From the NCBI GenBank assembly GCA_028701635.1, contig JAQVQJ010000057.1:1-7809 (forward strand): a DNA stretch of 7,809 nucleotides, in the 5' to 3' direction. Under the pieces are notes generated by a model. The model did no database searches. It was given only the letters and a program-made list of their open reading frames with translations, and had not been told where the DNA came from. The stretch comes from Clostridia bacterium. Lineage in GTDB: Bacteria; Bacillota_A; Clostridia; Christensenellales; UBA1242. Shown here one piece after another: positions 1-6,901 of this stretch; within the stretch, counting starts at the first letter, position 1, and every line of letters starts with the position of its first letter. The translations under genes were made by a program, and so were the position numbers.

Positions 1-1047
1 GGAAATATTTTTACACAAAAAATTCAAATGGATTCAGTAGATTATATTCGAGAATTGTCTGCCGAAGTTGTAAGGGGAAATGGGGAAGATGTTTTAACCG
101 AAGACAATACATATTTATTGTATTTTGTAGAAAATGAAAGCCAAAAGGAGATTGCAGATGCAGATGGATATTATAATAATTATCTAGTCAATATCTTTAC
201 TGTAAACGGAAGTTTAACTATTGACCAATTAAACATATCATCTAATAATGAAGTTGTAAACATTTCAACAGAAAATGACACTTTGAAAGTTTTTGCAAAT
301 ACAATTGGGGAAACATCAATCCTTATTGAAGCAAAAGACGGCTCTGGGCGATTTGTTGAATTAAACTTTAAAGTTATAAAAATTGAGCCAACACGCTTAG
401 AAATTAATGAACACGACATTCTCTCAACTGATTTTCAAACGGAAGATTTTGAAAATGCTATTGGAGAAATTTCTTTTTATATTCCTAATGGAATGGGATT
501 ACCCACAAATGAAGAAATTGATATTTTAATTGAGAACATATATGTTGACCCTTGTATTATTAGATTTGAAACAGAGTTAGATATAACTATCGAAGAAACA
601 ATCCAAGGAAATTTAATTTTAAGAAAATATTTTTTTGAAGAACAAAATGCTGGGAATTATAATGTTGATTTAATTATTGATGGAGAAGTTGTTTATTCAT
701 TTAATATAGAAGTTTTGGGGATAACTCCATACTTCTCGTATGGAACAGAAGATAATAATAATATCGTGGAATATAACTTTAACAAATGTGAGATTATTGT
801 AACATCGCTTGAAAATCAAGAGCGAATTTACTTTGTTTGCGGAGTTTTTGATGCGTGGGGAGAAATATCCCAACAATTAAGTGTTAGTATCAAAGAAGAT
901 ATTAATAATTGTGTTGAAGACTACGATGGTAGATCAGGATTAGAAACGATTTTTTTCAAGGTTAAAAGCGTTGGCGAATTTACATTTACAATAACAGACG
1001 CCATTTCAAATATATCAGTTGATTTTAGAGTAATTATTTCCGCTTGA
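1..1047 (+). CDS. Ig-like beta-rich protein of unknown function, 5'-truncated
   Basis: I do not recognise a named family. The frame is open from base 1 to the TGA at 1045-1047. The first ATG (28) has no visible ribosome site before it, so the true start probably lies left of the window; numbering here counts that ATG as residue 1 (339 residues). The chain is acidic and rich in alternating hydrophobic, Asn, Thr and Ser residues, as in beta-sandwich domains. Residues about 60-120 (key pattern NEVVNIS, then GETSILIEAKDGSG and FKVIKI) resemble a bacterial Ig-like (BIG-type) domain. The last 30 residues (VGEFTFTITDAISN, FRVII) repeat the same closing-strand pattern, suggesting at least two such domains. 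There are four Cys (176, 254, 271, 295). No LPXTG motif, transmembrane segment or enzyme motif is present; any signal peptide would be outside the window. A secreted or cell-surface role is inference. It is not part of the usual mnmE neighbourhood. Confidence 0.7.
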   Translation, partial: GNIFTQKIQMDSVDYIRELSAEVVRGNGEDVLTEDNTYLLYFVENESQKEIADADGYYNNYLVNIFTVNGSLTIDQLNISSNNEVVNISTENDTLKVFANTIGETSILIEAKDGSGRFVELNFKVIKIEPTRLEINEHDILSTDFQTEDFENAIGEISFYIPNGMGLPTNEEIDILIENIYVDPCIIRFETELDITIEETIQGNLILRKYFFEEQNAGNYNVDLIIDGEVVYSFNIEVLGITPYFSYGTEDNNNIVEYNFNKCEIIVTSLENQERIYFVCGVFDAWGEISQQLSVSIKEDINNCVEDYDGRSGLETIFFKVKSVGEFTFTITDAISNISVDFRVIISA

Positions 1048-1067
1048 CGCTTGTAAATGTTTAAGTA

Positions 1068-1097
1068 TTGATAAAAAGTATTAAAATGTGATATAAT
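1068..1097 (+). promoter_or_regulatory. Promoter of the mnmE-mnmG-rsmG operon (extended -10)
   Basis: A housekeeping-sigma promoter is visible: a -35-like TTGATA at 1068-1073, an 18-bp spacer, and a perfect TATAAT at 1092-1097. The TG at 1089-1090 one base before the -10 makes it an extended -10 element (TGaTATAAT). A start point 6-9 bases after the -10 falls at about 1103-1106, on top of the mnmE ATG at 1105. A direct repeat AAGTATT (1063-1069 and 1076-1082, 13 bp apart) overlaps the -35; its meaning is unknown. No terminator hairpin separates the upstream gene from this promoter. Confidence 0.75.
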
Positions 1098-1104
1098 CAT
1101 CAAC

Positions 1105-2445
1105 ATGGAAAAGACCATATGTGCGATTTCTACTTCATTTGGTAATTCTGCTATCAGTATAATTAGAATGAGCGGAGAAAAGAGTTTAGAAATTGCAAAG
1201 AAGTATTTTACTTCAAAGAATTTAGATTTTAAGAGTATCAAGCCGAGATATATTTACCTTGGGGATTTTTCTTTTAATGATTTTACAGAAAGATGTTTAA
1301 TGATTTACTTTAAATCACCAAATTCATACACTGGCGAAGATATTGTTGAATTTCAAGTACATGGAAGTGAATTTTTGGCAAAGAAAATTTTAGAAGAGTT
1401 AATCAAAAACTGTGAATTAGCAAGCCCGGGAGAATTTACTAAAAGAGCATTTTTAAATGGCAAATTGAGCTTAAACGAAGCGGAAGGGGTAATTGATTTA
1501 ATCAATGCCGAGAGTGATGCTGAGCTTATTTCTTCATATTCATTATCTACGGGGAGATTCAATAAAAAGATTACAGGTTTTCAAGACAAATTAACTGAAT
1601 TGCTGGCTAGAATGGAAGTGGCGCTTGATTATCCAGAGCATGATGAAGAGTTGATAACTATTAAAGAATCCGGTAAGGTTTTAAAAGAAATAAATACTGA
1701 AATAAAAGGATTAATTGAAAATTCGGAAAGTGGGGCAAAGATTAAGTCAGGGGTTAATGTTGCGATAATAGGAAGTCCAAATGTTGGGAAATCCAGCCTT
1801 TTAAATACTTTATTAGAGAAAGATAGGGCGATAGTTAGTTCTATAGCAGGAACGACTAGAGATACATTGTCAGAAACGATTACCTATAACGGGATAAAAT
1901 TCAATTTAACAGATACCGCTGGAATAAGAGAAAATAGCGATGAAATTGAAAAAATTGGGATTGAGAGAGCAAAAAAAGAGATAAAAAACGCAGATATTGT
2001 TTTGTTTGTTATTGATTTGGAAAGAGATATGTCCAAAGAAGAAAATGAATTATTGAAGCTGTTAGATAATAATAAAACAATTTTAATTTTAAATAAGACA
2101 GATAGTAAAAAAGCAAACTTGAAATTTAGCGATAGAGAAGTTGTTGAAATTAGTGCGCTGAAAGGAATTAATATTGACAAAGTAAAAAAATCAATATATG
2201 ATAAAGCGTTTAAAAACAAAGTTGATTTATCCAAAATTGTATTAACAAATATTAGACATATAAATTTATTAAAAGATTGCAATAAAAGAATAGAGCAGAT
2301 TTTAAAAAGTACAGATGAAATTCCTTTTGATGCTTTGGCATTCGAAATTAAGAATGTTTGGAATTTATTGGGCAAAATAACTGGGGAAACGGAAAACGAA
2401 GAGATAATTAATGAAATTTTTTCAAGATTCTGTTTAGGGAAGTAG
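1105..2445 (+). CDS. mnmE: tRNA modification GTPase MnmE (TrmE)
   Basis: MnmE is a dimeric GTPase that works with MnmG to modify U34 of tRNAs, using a folate one-carbon donor, GTP and FAD. The 446-residue length is normal. Residues 1-24 match the family start (KTICAIST...AISIIRMSG), which fixes the ATG at 1105. The N-terminal folate-binding domain (about 1-118) is followed by the helical domain, which the G domain interrupts. G-domain motifs: P-loop GSPNVGKS at 223-230 (Asn226 is the expected potassium-binding residue), GTTRD at 249-253, DTAG at 270-273, NKTD at 330-333. The chain ends in FCLGK (442-446), with the conserved C-terminal Cys at 443. It is first in the operon and is followed after 2 nt by its partner gene mnmG. 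Unusually, no Shine-Dalgarno site precedes the start, and the promoter lies so close that the mRNA is probably leaderless. Identity is secure. Confidence 0.98.
   Translation: MEKTICAISTSFGNSAISIIRMSGEKSLEIAKKYFTSKNLDFKSIKPRYIYLGDFSFNDFTERCLMIYFKSPNSYTGEDIVEFQVHGSEFLAKKILEELIKNCELASPGEFTKRAFLNGKLSLNEAEGVIDLINAESDAELISSYSLSTGRFNKKITGFQDKLTELLARMEVALDYPEHDEELITIKESGKVLKEINTEIKGLIENSESGAKIKSGVNVAIIGSPNVGKSSLLNTLLEKDRAIVSSIAGTTRDTLSETITYNGIKFNLTDTAGIRENSDEIEKIGIERAKKEIKNADIVLFVIDLERDMSKEENELLKLLDNNKTILILNKTDSKKANLKFSDREVVEISALKGINIDKVKKSIYDKAFKNKVDLSKIVLTNIRHINLLKDCNKRIEQILKSTDEIPFDALAFEIKNVWNLLGKITGETENEEIINEIFSRFCLGK
2436..2440 (+). promoter_or_regulatory. Ribosome binding site of mnmG inside the mnmE 3' end
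   Basis: AGGGA lies in the last codons of mnmE, 7 nt before the mnmG ATG at 2448. The mnmE stop codon lies between the site and the start, so the two genes are probably translationally coupled. Confidence 0.6.
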
Positions 2446-2447
2446 AT

Positions 2448-4328
2448 ATGAAAAACGAAAGAAAGATTTTTGATGCGGTTGTTATAGGGGCTGGTCATGC
2501 TGGATGTGAGGCTGCTTTGGCTTTGGCGCGTTTAGGAAACAAAGTTCTTTTGACATGCTTAAATTTAGATTCTGTTGCATATTTAGCTTGCAATCCTTCT
2601 ATCGGCGGAACTGCTAAAGGTCAATTAGTTAGTGAAATTGATGCGCTCGGCGGAGAAATGGGTATAAACGCTGATGAAACTGCAATACAAATAAGAATGT
2701 TAAATGAAGGCAAAGGGGCGGCGGTTCATAGCCTACGTGCTCAAGTTGATAAAATTGGATATCACGCAAGAATGAAAAAAGTTTTGGAAGAAAATGAAAA
2801 TATATTTCTTAAGCAAGCCGAAGTTACCGATATTATAAGGGATAAAAATGGCGAGATTAAATCAATTAAAACAATGTTAGGAGAAGAATTTTTCTGTAAA
2901 ACAGTTATAGTTTGTACGGGAGTTTATTTAAAGAGTAGAATTATTATAGGAGATTATTCCCAAGAAGAAGGTCCAAGTGGATTTTCTAGTGCTACAAAAT
3001 TAACTAGTTGCTTAATTAAAATGGGAATTTCAATTAGAAGATTTAAAACAGGGACTCCGGCTAGAATAAATGGCAGGACTATTGATTATTCCAAGTTGGA
3101 GAAACAAGATGGAGATGAGAATATACAGACACTTTCCTTCTTTTCTAATACGAAAAATATAAACAAAGCACCTTGTTATGTAACTTATACTAATAATAAA
3201 ACACATGAAATTATAAGAAAAAATCTTGACTTAGCGCCAATGTTTACTGGAGAAATAACAGGAGTTGGGCCTAGATATTGCCCATCTATTGAATCAAAAA
3301 TAGTAAAATTTGCTGATAAAGAGAGGCATCAACTATTTTTAGAGCCAGAATCTTTATCAACTAATGAAATCTATGTACAAGGAGCAAGTACTTCTCTTCC
3401 AGCTGATGTTCAAAACGAGATGTATGCTTCTATAAAAGGGTTAGAAAATGCTCAAATTATGAGAAATGCATACGCAATTGAATATGATTGCATTGACAGT
3501 TTGGAATTAAAGCCAACATTAGAGCATAAAAAGGTCAATGGATTGTTTTTTGCAGGTCAAATCAATGGAACAAGCGGATATGAAGAGGCGGCGGCGCAAG
3601 GAATAATAACAGGAATTAACGCTTCGAAATATTTAAAGGGCGAAAACCAATTAGTTTTAAAGAGAAATCAGGCATATATTGGTGTTTTAATTGATGATTT
3701 GGTTACAAAGGGAACAAATGAGCCATATAGGATGATGACAAGCCGAGCAGAATATAGATTAATTTTAAGACAAGATAATGCAGATCAGAGATTAACAAAT
3801 ATAGGAAAAGAAATTGGATTAATAACAAAAGAAAAATGGAAAAAATTCGACAAAAAATATCAAAAAATTGAAAAAATGCGTAAAAAAATGGATTTTTTAT
3901 TAAAAATTGATGAAAAAATGATAAATTATTTAAATTTAATAAAAGAAAGTATTCCAAAATATTCTGTAAAAATAAAAGAATTAATTAAAAGAACAAAAAT
4001 TAATTTATTCCATTTAAATAATGAATTTAAAATATTTAATAAATCCGAAAATAAATATATAGATTTTTTAAATACCGAAATAAAATATGAGGGATACATT
4101 AAACAACAAAATGATGAAATTGAAAAATTGAATAAGCAGGAAAGCCTTATTCTACCTGCCGATATTGACTATTTAAAGATTAAAGGGTTAAGATTAGAGG
4201 CGGTTCAAAAGCTTAATCAAATTATGCCAATGACCTTGGGACAGGCTTCAAGAATCTCTGGAGTTTCGCCCGCGGATATTACTGTAATATCTATTTATTT
4301 AAAAATTATAGGAAAAATAAAAAAATGA
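2448..4328 (+). CDS. mnmG: tRNA U34 carboxymethylaminomethyl synthesis enzyme MnmG (GidA)
   Basis: MnmG is the FAD- and NADH-dependent partner of MnmE in making (c)mnm5U34 in tRNAs that read codons ending in A or G. The 626 residues match the full length of the long MnmG form. The N-terminal dinucleotide-binding motif is [10 protein letters not shown] (14-23). The first conserved Cys motif, CNPSIGG, is at 47-53 and runs into the family block [15 protein letters not shown]. The second Cys is in GPRYCPSIE (Cys278). GYEEAAAQG near residue 380 belongs to the FAD-binding region, and the C-terminal tRNA-binding helical domain ends with [15 protein letters not shown]. Both catalytic Cys residues are present, so an active enzyme is expected. 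Residues about 460-560 are very Lys/Asn/Ile-rich with AT-saturated codons. That is the variable helical part of the family, and the frame stays intact. The gene is 2 nt after mnmE and overlaps rsmG by 4 nt. Confidence 0.98.
   Translation: MKNERKIFDAVVIGAGHAGCEAALALARLGNKVLLTCLNLDSVAYLACNPSIGGTAKGQLVSEIDALGGEMGINADETAIQIRMLNEGKGAAVHSLRAQVDKIGYHARMKKVLEENENIFLKQAEVTDIIRDKNGEIKSIKTMLGEEFFCKTVIVCTGVYLKSRIIIGDYSQEEGPSGFSSATKLTSCLIKMGISIRRFKTGTPARINGRTIDYSKLEKQDGDENIQTLSFFSNTKNINKAPCYVTYTNNKTHEIIRKNLDLAPMFTGEITGVGPRYCPSIESKIVKFADKERHQLFLEPESLSTNEIYVQGASTSLPADVQNEMYASIKGLENAQIMRNAYAIEYDCIDSLELKPTLEHKKVNGLFFAGQINGTSGYEEAAAQGIITGINASKYLKGENQLVLKRNQAYIGVLIDDLVTKGTNEPYRMMTSRAEYRLILRQDNADQRLTNIGKEIGLITKEKWKKFDKKYQKIEKMRKKMDFLLKIDEKMINYLNLIKESIPKYSVKIKELIKRTKINLFHLNNEFKIFNKSENKYIDFLNTEIKYEGYIKQQNDEIEKLNKQESLILPADIDYLKIKGLRLEAVQKLNQIMPMTLGQASRISGVSPADITVISIYLKIIGKIKK
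4310..4313 (+). promoter_or_regulatory. Weak ribosome binding site of rsmG
   Basis: AGGA lies 11 nt before the rsmG ATG at 4325, a long spacing. With the ATGA overlap of the mnmG stop and rsmG start (4325-4328), translation of rsmG probably relies on coupling to mnmG. Confidence 0.4.
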
Positions 4329-5029
4329 AAATAATTATTGAAAAAACATTTAAAAATTCAAAAAAAACATTAAATAATGATAAAATTAATGTTTTTTCGC
4401 ATTTTTTTGATATTTTAATGAGAGAAAATAATAAATTTAATTTAACAAGAATTATTGAAAAAGAAGAAGTTGCCAAAAAACATTTCTTAGATTCAGTGGC
4501 TTCTCAAGATTTTATAAAACAAGATGCAAAAGTTATTGATATTGGAGCAGGGGCTGGGTTCCCTTCCATTCCTTTAAAAATTATAAGAGATGATCTTAAT
4601 TTCACTTTATTAGATAGTGTAAATAAAAAAGTTGAATTTTTAAATATGGTAACAAAGGAGTTAAATTTTAAAAATATCGTGGCAATTCACGAAAGATGTG
4701 AAGATTTAGCCCAAAAAACTGAATTTAGAGAAGTTTTTGATGTTTGTGTTGCAAGAGCGGTCGCAGAATTAAATATTTTGTGCGAATATTGCCTTCCTTT
4801 TGTTAAGGTAGGTGGTAAATTTATTGCTTATAAAAGTGAAAATATAGAAGAAGAATTGCAAAGAGCAGAAAAAGCTATAAAAACAATGGGCGGAAAGTTA
4901 GAAAAAGTTGAATATTACAATTTAGACGAAGATAGAAAAAATTGTTTAATAATAATTACTAAAATAGGGCGCACACCAAAACAATTTCCTAGGCGCGGAA
5001 ACAAACCAAGATTATCTCCTATAATGTAA
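4325..5029 (+). CDS. rsmG: 16S rRNA (guanine527-N7)-methyltransferase RsmG (GidB)
   Basis: RsmG uses S-adenosylmethionine to methylate N7 of G527 in 16S rRNA (E. coli numbering). In other bacteria its loss gives low-level streptomycin resistance. The 234 residues are the usual length. The Rossmann-fold SAM motif is [14 protein letters not shown] (73-86), with the acidic ribose-binding strand end at [12 protein letters not shown] (95-106, Asp97) and the conserved CVARAVAEL block at 141-149. The C-terminal signature, with FPRR (221-224) followed by GxP and a final SP, is also present. The first 45 residues (FxxFFDIL, NxKFNLTRI) match the family's N-terminal helices, supporting the ATG at 4325. 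The start overlaps the mnmG stop as ATGA, and the 5' third is extremely AT-rich like the mnmG 3' end. It is the last gene of the tRNA/rRNA modification operon; no terminator hairpin follows. Confidence 0.97.
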   Translation: MKIIIEKTFKNSKKTLNNDKINVFSHFFDILMRENNKFNLTRIIEKEEVAKKHFLDSVASQDFIKQDAKVIDIGAGAGFPSIPLKIIRDDLNFTLLDSVNKKVEFLNMVTKELNFKNIVAIHERCEDLAQKTEFREVFDVCVARAVAELNILCEYCLPFVKVGGKFIAYKSENIEEELQRAEKAIKTMGGKLEKVEYYNLDEDRKNCLIIITKIGRTPKQFPRRGNKPRLSPIM

Positions 5030-5044
5030 ACGTGCGTATATTAT

Positions 5045-5072
5045 TTGATTTATATTATAATTATGTTATAAT
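5045..5072 (+). promoter_or_regulatory. Promoter of parA-parB (extended -10)
   Basis: A perfect TATAAT at 5067-5072 is preceded by TG at 5064-5065 (TGtTATAAT), with a -35-like TTGATT at 5045-5050 and a 16-bp spacer. The predicted start is near 5079, giving a leader of only about 12 nt that carries the ribosome site. A second TATAAT at 5056-5061 offers an alternative, less well-placed -10. The right half of an inverted repeat (5053-5073) coincides with the main -10. Confidence 0.65.
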
Positions 5073-5073
5073 A
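5053..5073. repeat. Perfect 8-bp inverted repeat over the parA -10 box
   Basis: TATTATAA (5053-5060) and TTATAATA (5066-5073) are exact reverse complements around a 5-nt centre (TTATG). The right arm contains the parA -10. It could be an operator or cruciform-prone site, but in such AT-rich DNA it may also arise by chance. No G:C pair is present in the stem, so it is not a terminator. Confidence 0.5.
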
Positions 5074-5080
5074 CTAATAT

Positions 5081-5085
5081 AGGAG
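5081..5085 (+). promoter_or_regulatory. Ribosome binding site of parA
   Basis: AGGAG, continuing as AGGAGAG, lies 5 nt before the ATG at 5091. It is the strongest Shine-Dalgarno site in the window and fixes the parA start. Confidence 0.8.
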
Positions 5086-5090
5086 AGATA

Positions 5091-5909
5091 ATGGGAAAGA
5101 TTATTTCATTTGTAAATCAAAAAGGTGGAGTTGGTAAAACAACTACTTGTTTAAATATCGCTGCCTATTTAGCTGCTTTGGGGCAAAAGGTTCTTTTATT
5201 AGATTTAGATCCCCAAGGAAATGCTACTAGTGGAATTGGTATTGAAAAATCCTCGCAAGTTAAGACAATTTACAATGTTTTAGATGGGGACGCATACATA
5301 GAAGAAGTTATAAAGAAGACAAAAATTGAAAATTTAAGTTTTATTCCTTCAACAATTGATCTTGCTGGAGCTGAAATTGACTTAGTACAGATGCCAAATA
5401 GAGAAAACACTATAAAAAACAAATTGTTAAGAATAAAAAAAGATTATGATTTTATTCTTATTGATTGTCCTCCATCATTAGGATTATTGACAGTTAACGC
5501 GTTAACCGCGTGTGATGCAATTATTATTCCTATTCAATGTGAATTTTATGCACTTGAAGGACTGACGCAACTAATGAACACTGTAAAACTTGTTAAAAAA
5601 CATTTAAATCCAGATTTGGACGTTGAAGGTGTTGTTTTGACTATGAAAGACTCACGAAGTAATTTGATTAATCAAGTTAGTCAGGAAATTAGGGCGTTTT
5701 TTAACAAAAAAGTCTTTGACACAAGTATTCCAAGAAATATAAGATTAGCAGAAGCTCCAAGTCATGGAGTGCCAATTGGAGCATATGACTCAAATTCTAA
5801 AGGTGCAAAGGCGTATTTAGCCTTAGCAGAAGAGATTTTAGATAGAAATAGAATAAAGTATAATAAAATTTCAACAAAAATAAAGTTAAATGGAGAAGAA
5901 AATGATTAA
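5091..5909 (+). CDS. parA: Chromosome partitioning ATPase ParA (Soj)
   Basis: ParA/Soj is a deviant Walker ATPase that binds DNA as an ATP dimer on the nucleoid and is driven by ParB-parS. In Firmicutes it moves sister origins apart and affects DnaA activity. Motifs: the deviant P-loop KGGVGKTT at 11-18 with the signature Lys at 11, the A' motif LLLDLDPQGN at 35-44, and Walker B LIDCPPS at 123-129. There is no N-terminal helix-turn-helix extension, so it is the short chromosomal Soj type and not a plasmid P1-type ParA. At 272 residues it is slightly longer than typical Soj (about 250), owing to a Lys/Asn-rich tail (about 250-272) encoded where the gene runs into parB. It has its own promoter and a strong ribosome site. 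No noc gene, the ParB-like neighbour found here in Bacillus, lies between rsmG and parA. Confidence 0.97.
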   Translation: MGKIISFVNQKGGVGKTTTCLNIAAYLAALGQKVLLLDLDPQGNATSGIGIEKSSQVKTIYNVLDGDAYIEEVIKKTKIENLSFIPSTIDLAGAEIDLVQMPNRENTIKNKLLRIKKDYDFILIDCPPSLGLLTVNALTACDAIIIPIQCEFYALEGLTQLMNTVKLVKKHLNPDLDVEGVVLTMKDSRSNLINQVSQEIRAFFNKKVFDTSIPRNIRLAEAPSHGVPIGAYDSNSKGAKAYLALAEEILDRNRIKYNKISTKIKLNGEEND

Positions 5910-6828
5910 AAAGGGATTAGGAAAAGGTCTTAGTGCATTACTTTCTGTGTATGATGAGGAAGATTTAAGGGTAGAAAGCAATAATAAGAATAAAAGAGGG
6001 GGATTTTCTGAACCCAATAATATAGACATTTCCCTTATATATGCCAACCCAAATCAGCCAAGAAGAAATTTTGATGAAACATCATTAAAAGAACTCGCTG
6101 CATCAATAAAAACACATGGAATAATTCAACCTATTGTCTTAAATAGGCAAGAAGATGGTAATTATATGATTATTGCAGGGGAAAGAAGATGGCGTGCGGC
6201 TAAAATGATTGGGCTTAGCGATGTCCCAGCTGTTATAAAAAACTATTCTTCAAAGCAAATAAAAGAAATTTCTATAATCGAAAACCTTCAAAGAGAAGAT
6301 TTGAACCCGATTGAAGCGGCTAGGGCTATTAAGCAATTAATGGAAGAATATGAGTTAACTCAAGATGTTGTTGCTGAAAGAATAGGAAAAAGCAGACCAG
6401 CAGTTACTAATACTCTTCGATTATTGACATTATCAGCTGATGTTATAGAGTTGGTTGAAAAAAATAAGTTAAGTGCAGGACATGCAAGATGTTTAGTTGT
6501 TTTAAGTCCTTTAGAGCAAAGTAGGGTTGCTGCATTAACTATAAATAAGAGGCTTTCCGTAAGAGATATCGAAAAATTAGTTAAAAACTTAACAAATCCT
6601 AGTTCAGAGAGACCAAAAGACCAACAAAGCTTGGAATTAAAGGATATGGTCGATGAAATGCAAAGAATATTTGCAACAAAAGTATCTGTAATAGGTAATG
6701 ATAATAAGGGAAGAATATATATAGATTATTATAGTAAAGATGATTTAGATAGAATTTCAGATTTATTAAGTTTGTTAAATAAAAAGACACTTACATTAAA
6801 AGATTTGTCAATGATTAATAAAAAATAG
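5902..6828 (+). CDS. parB: Chromosome partitioning protein ParB (Spo0J)
   Basis: ParB binds parS, uses CTP to clamp and slide along DNA, activates ParA and recruits SMC. I prefer the ATG at 5902 (308 residues): GGAG at 5892-5895 sits 6 nt before it, whereas the ATG at 5890 would contain that site in its own coding sequence and has no ribosome site. With this start the protein opens with MIKKGLGKGLSALL, the usual N-terminal ParA-stimulating motif. Next come the CTP-binding region with NPNQPRR (49-55), GERRWRAAK (93-101) and ENLQRED (127-133), then a helix-turn-helix at about 152-175 (LTQDVVAERIGKSRPAVTNT). A linker follows at about 225-240, and a C-terminal dimerisation domain ends in RISDLLSLLNKK. 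All key motifs are present. The start overlaps parA by 8 nt, implying coupled, balanced synthesis. A parS-like site abuts the stop codon. Confidence 0.97.
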   Translation: MIKKGLGKGLSALLSVYDEEDLRVESNNKNKRGGFSEPNNIDISLIYANPNQPRRNFDETSLKELAASIKTHGIIQPIVLNRQEDGNYMIIAGERRWRAAKMIGLSDVPAVIKNYSSKQIKEISIIENLQREDLNPIEAARAIKQLMEEYELTQDVVAERIGKSRPAVTNTLRLLTLSADVIELVEKNKLSAGHARCLVVLSPLEQSRVAALTINKRLSVRDIEKLVKNLTNPSSERPKDQQSLELKDMVDEMQRIFATKVSVIGNDNKGRIYIDYYSKDDLDRISDLLSLLNKKTLTLKDLSMINKK

Positions 6829-6844
6829 GGTTTCATGTGAAACA
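6829..6844. promoter_or_regulatory. parS: parS-like ParB-binding site
   Basis: GGTTTCATGTGAAACA matches the Firmicutes parS consensus (TGTTNCACGTGAAACA) at 14 of 16 positions. The two differences are the first base (G for T) and position 8 (T for C). The arms GTTTCA and TGAAAC are exact reverse complements around a 2-nt centre. The site begins on the base after the parB stop codon, in the gap before ftsH. Chromosomal parS sites are commonly found in or beside parAB. Binding by this ParB is inferred; I saw no second copy in the window. Confidence 0.75.
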
Positions 6845-6851
6845 CAAAAAG

Positions 6852-6880
6852 TTAATAAATAATGTTTATTGTAATATAAC
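6852..6880 (+). promoter_or_regulatory. Possible ftsH promoter
   Basis: TATAAC at 6875-6880 with TTAATA at 6852-6857, 17 bp upstream, is a plausible sigma-A type promoter. TATAAG at 6881-6886 is an alternative -10. Both are poorer than the mnmE and parA promoters. A 6-bp inverted repeat (AATAAA 6854-6859, TTTATT 6865-6870) lies in the spacer. With no terminator after parB, read-through from parAB is also possible. Confidence 0.35.
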
Positions 6881-6885
6881 TATAA

Positions 6886-6891
6886 GAGGAG
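6886..6891 (+). promoter_or_regulatory. Ribosome binding site of ftsH
   Basis: GAGGAG ends 10 nt before the ATG at 6902, a good match with slightly long spacing. It supports this start, which places a Lys/Arg-containing N-terminus just before the first membrane helix. Confidence 0.65.
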
Positions 6892-6901
6892 TAAGTATAT
6901 A

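Noticed and set aside
28..30. ATG at 28 as the true start of the first gene
   Set aside because: The frame is open upstream to base 1 and no Shine-Dalgarno sequence lies at the right spacing, so the gene is better treated as truncated by the window edge.
499..507. DnaA-box-like TTACCCACA
   Set aside because: It has one mismatch to TTATCCACA but is a single isolated copy inside coding sequence. No cluster of boxes or AT-rich unwinding element was seen, so the origin is not in this window.
1041..1053. Direct repeat CGCTTG-AC-GCTTG-like at the end of the Ig-like gene (CGCTTG at 1041 and 1048)
   Set aside because: Two short copies overlapping a stop codon, with no further copies or hairpin; likely chance.
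180..2498. Minus-strand open frames at 180-419, 921-1241, 1353-1562 and 1884-2498
   Set aside because: All lie opposite confidently coding plus-strand genes. Their translations are low-complexity (Ser/Phe/Leu/Ile) antisense images without ribosome sites or family motifs.
5026..5045. ACGTGCG motif after rsmG considered as a degraded parS
   Set aside because: Only the central ACGTG matches; neither GTTTC nor GAAAC arm is present.
6829..6852. The parS-like palindrome read as a rho-independent terminator of parB
   Set aside because: The 6-bp arms leave a 2-nt loop, the stem is not GC-rich and no T run follows. The match to parS explains the sequence better.
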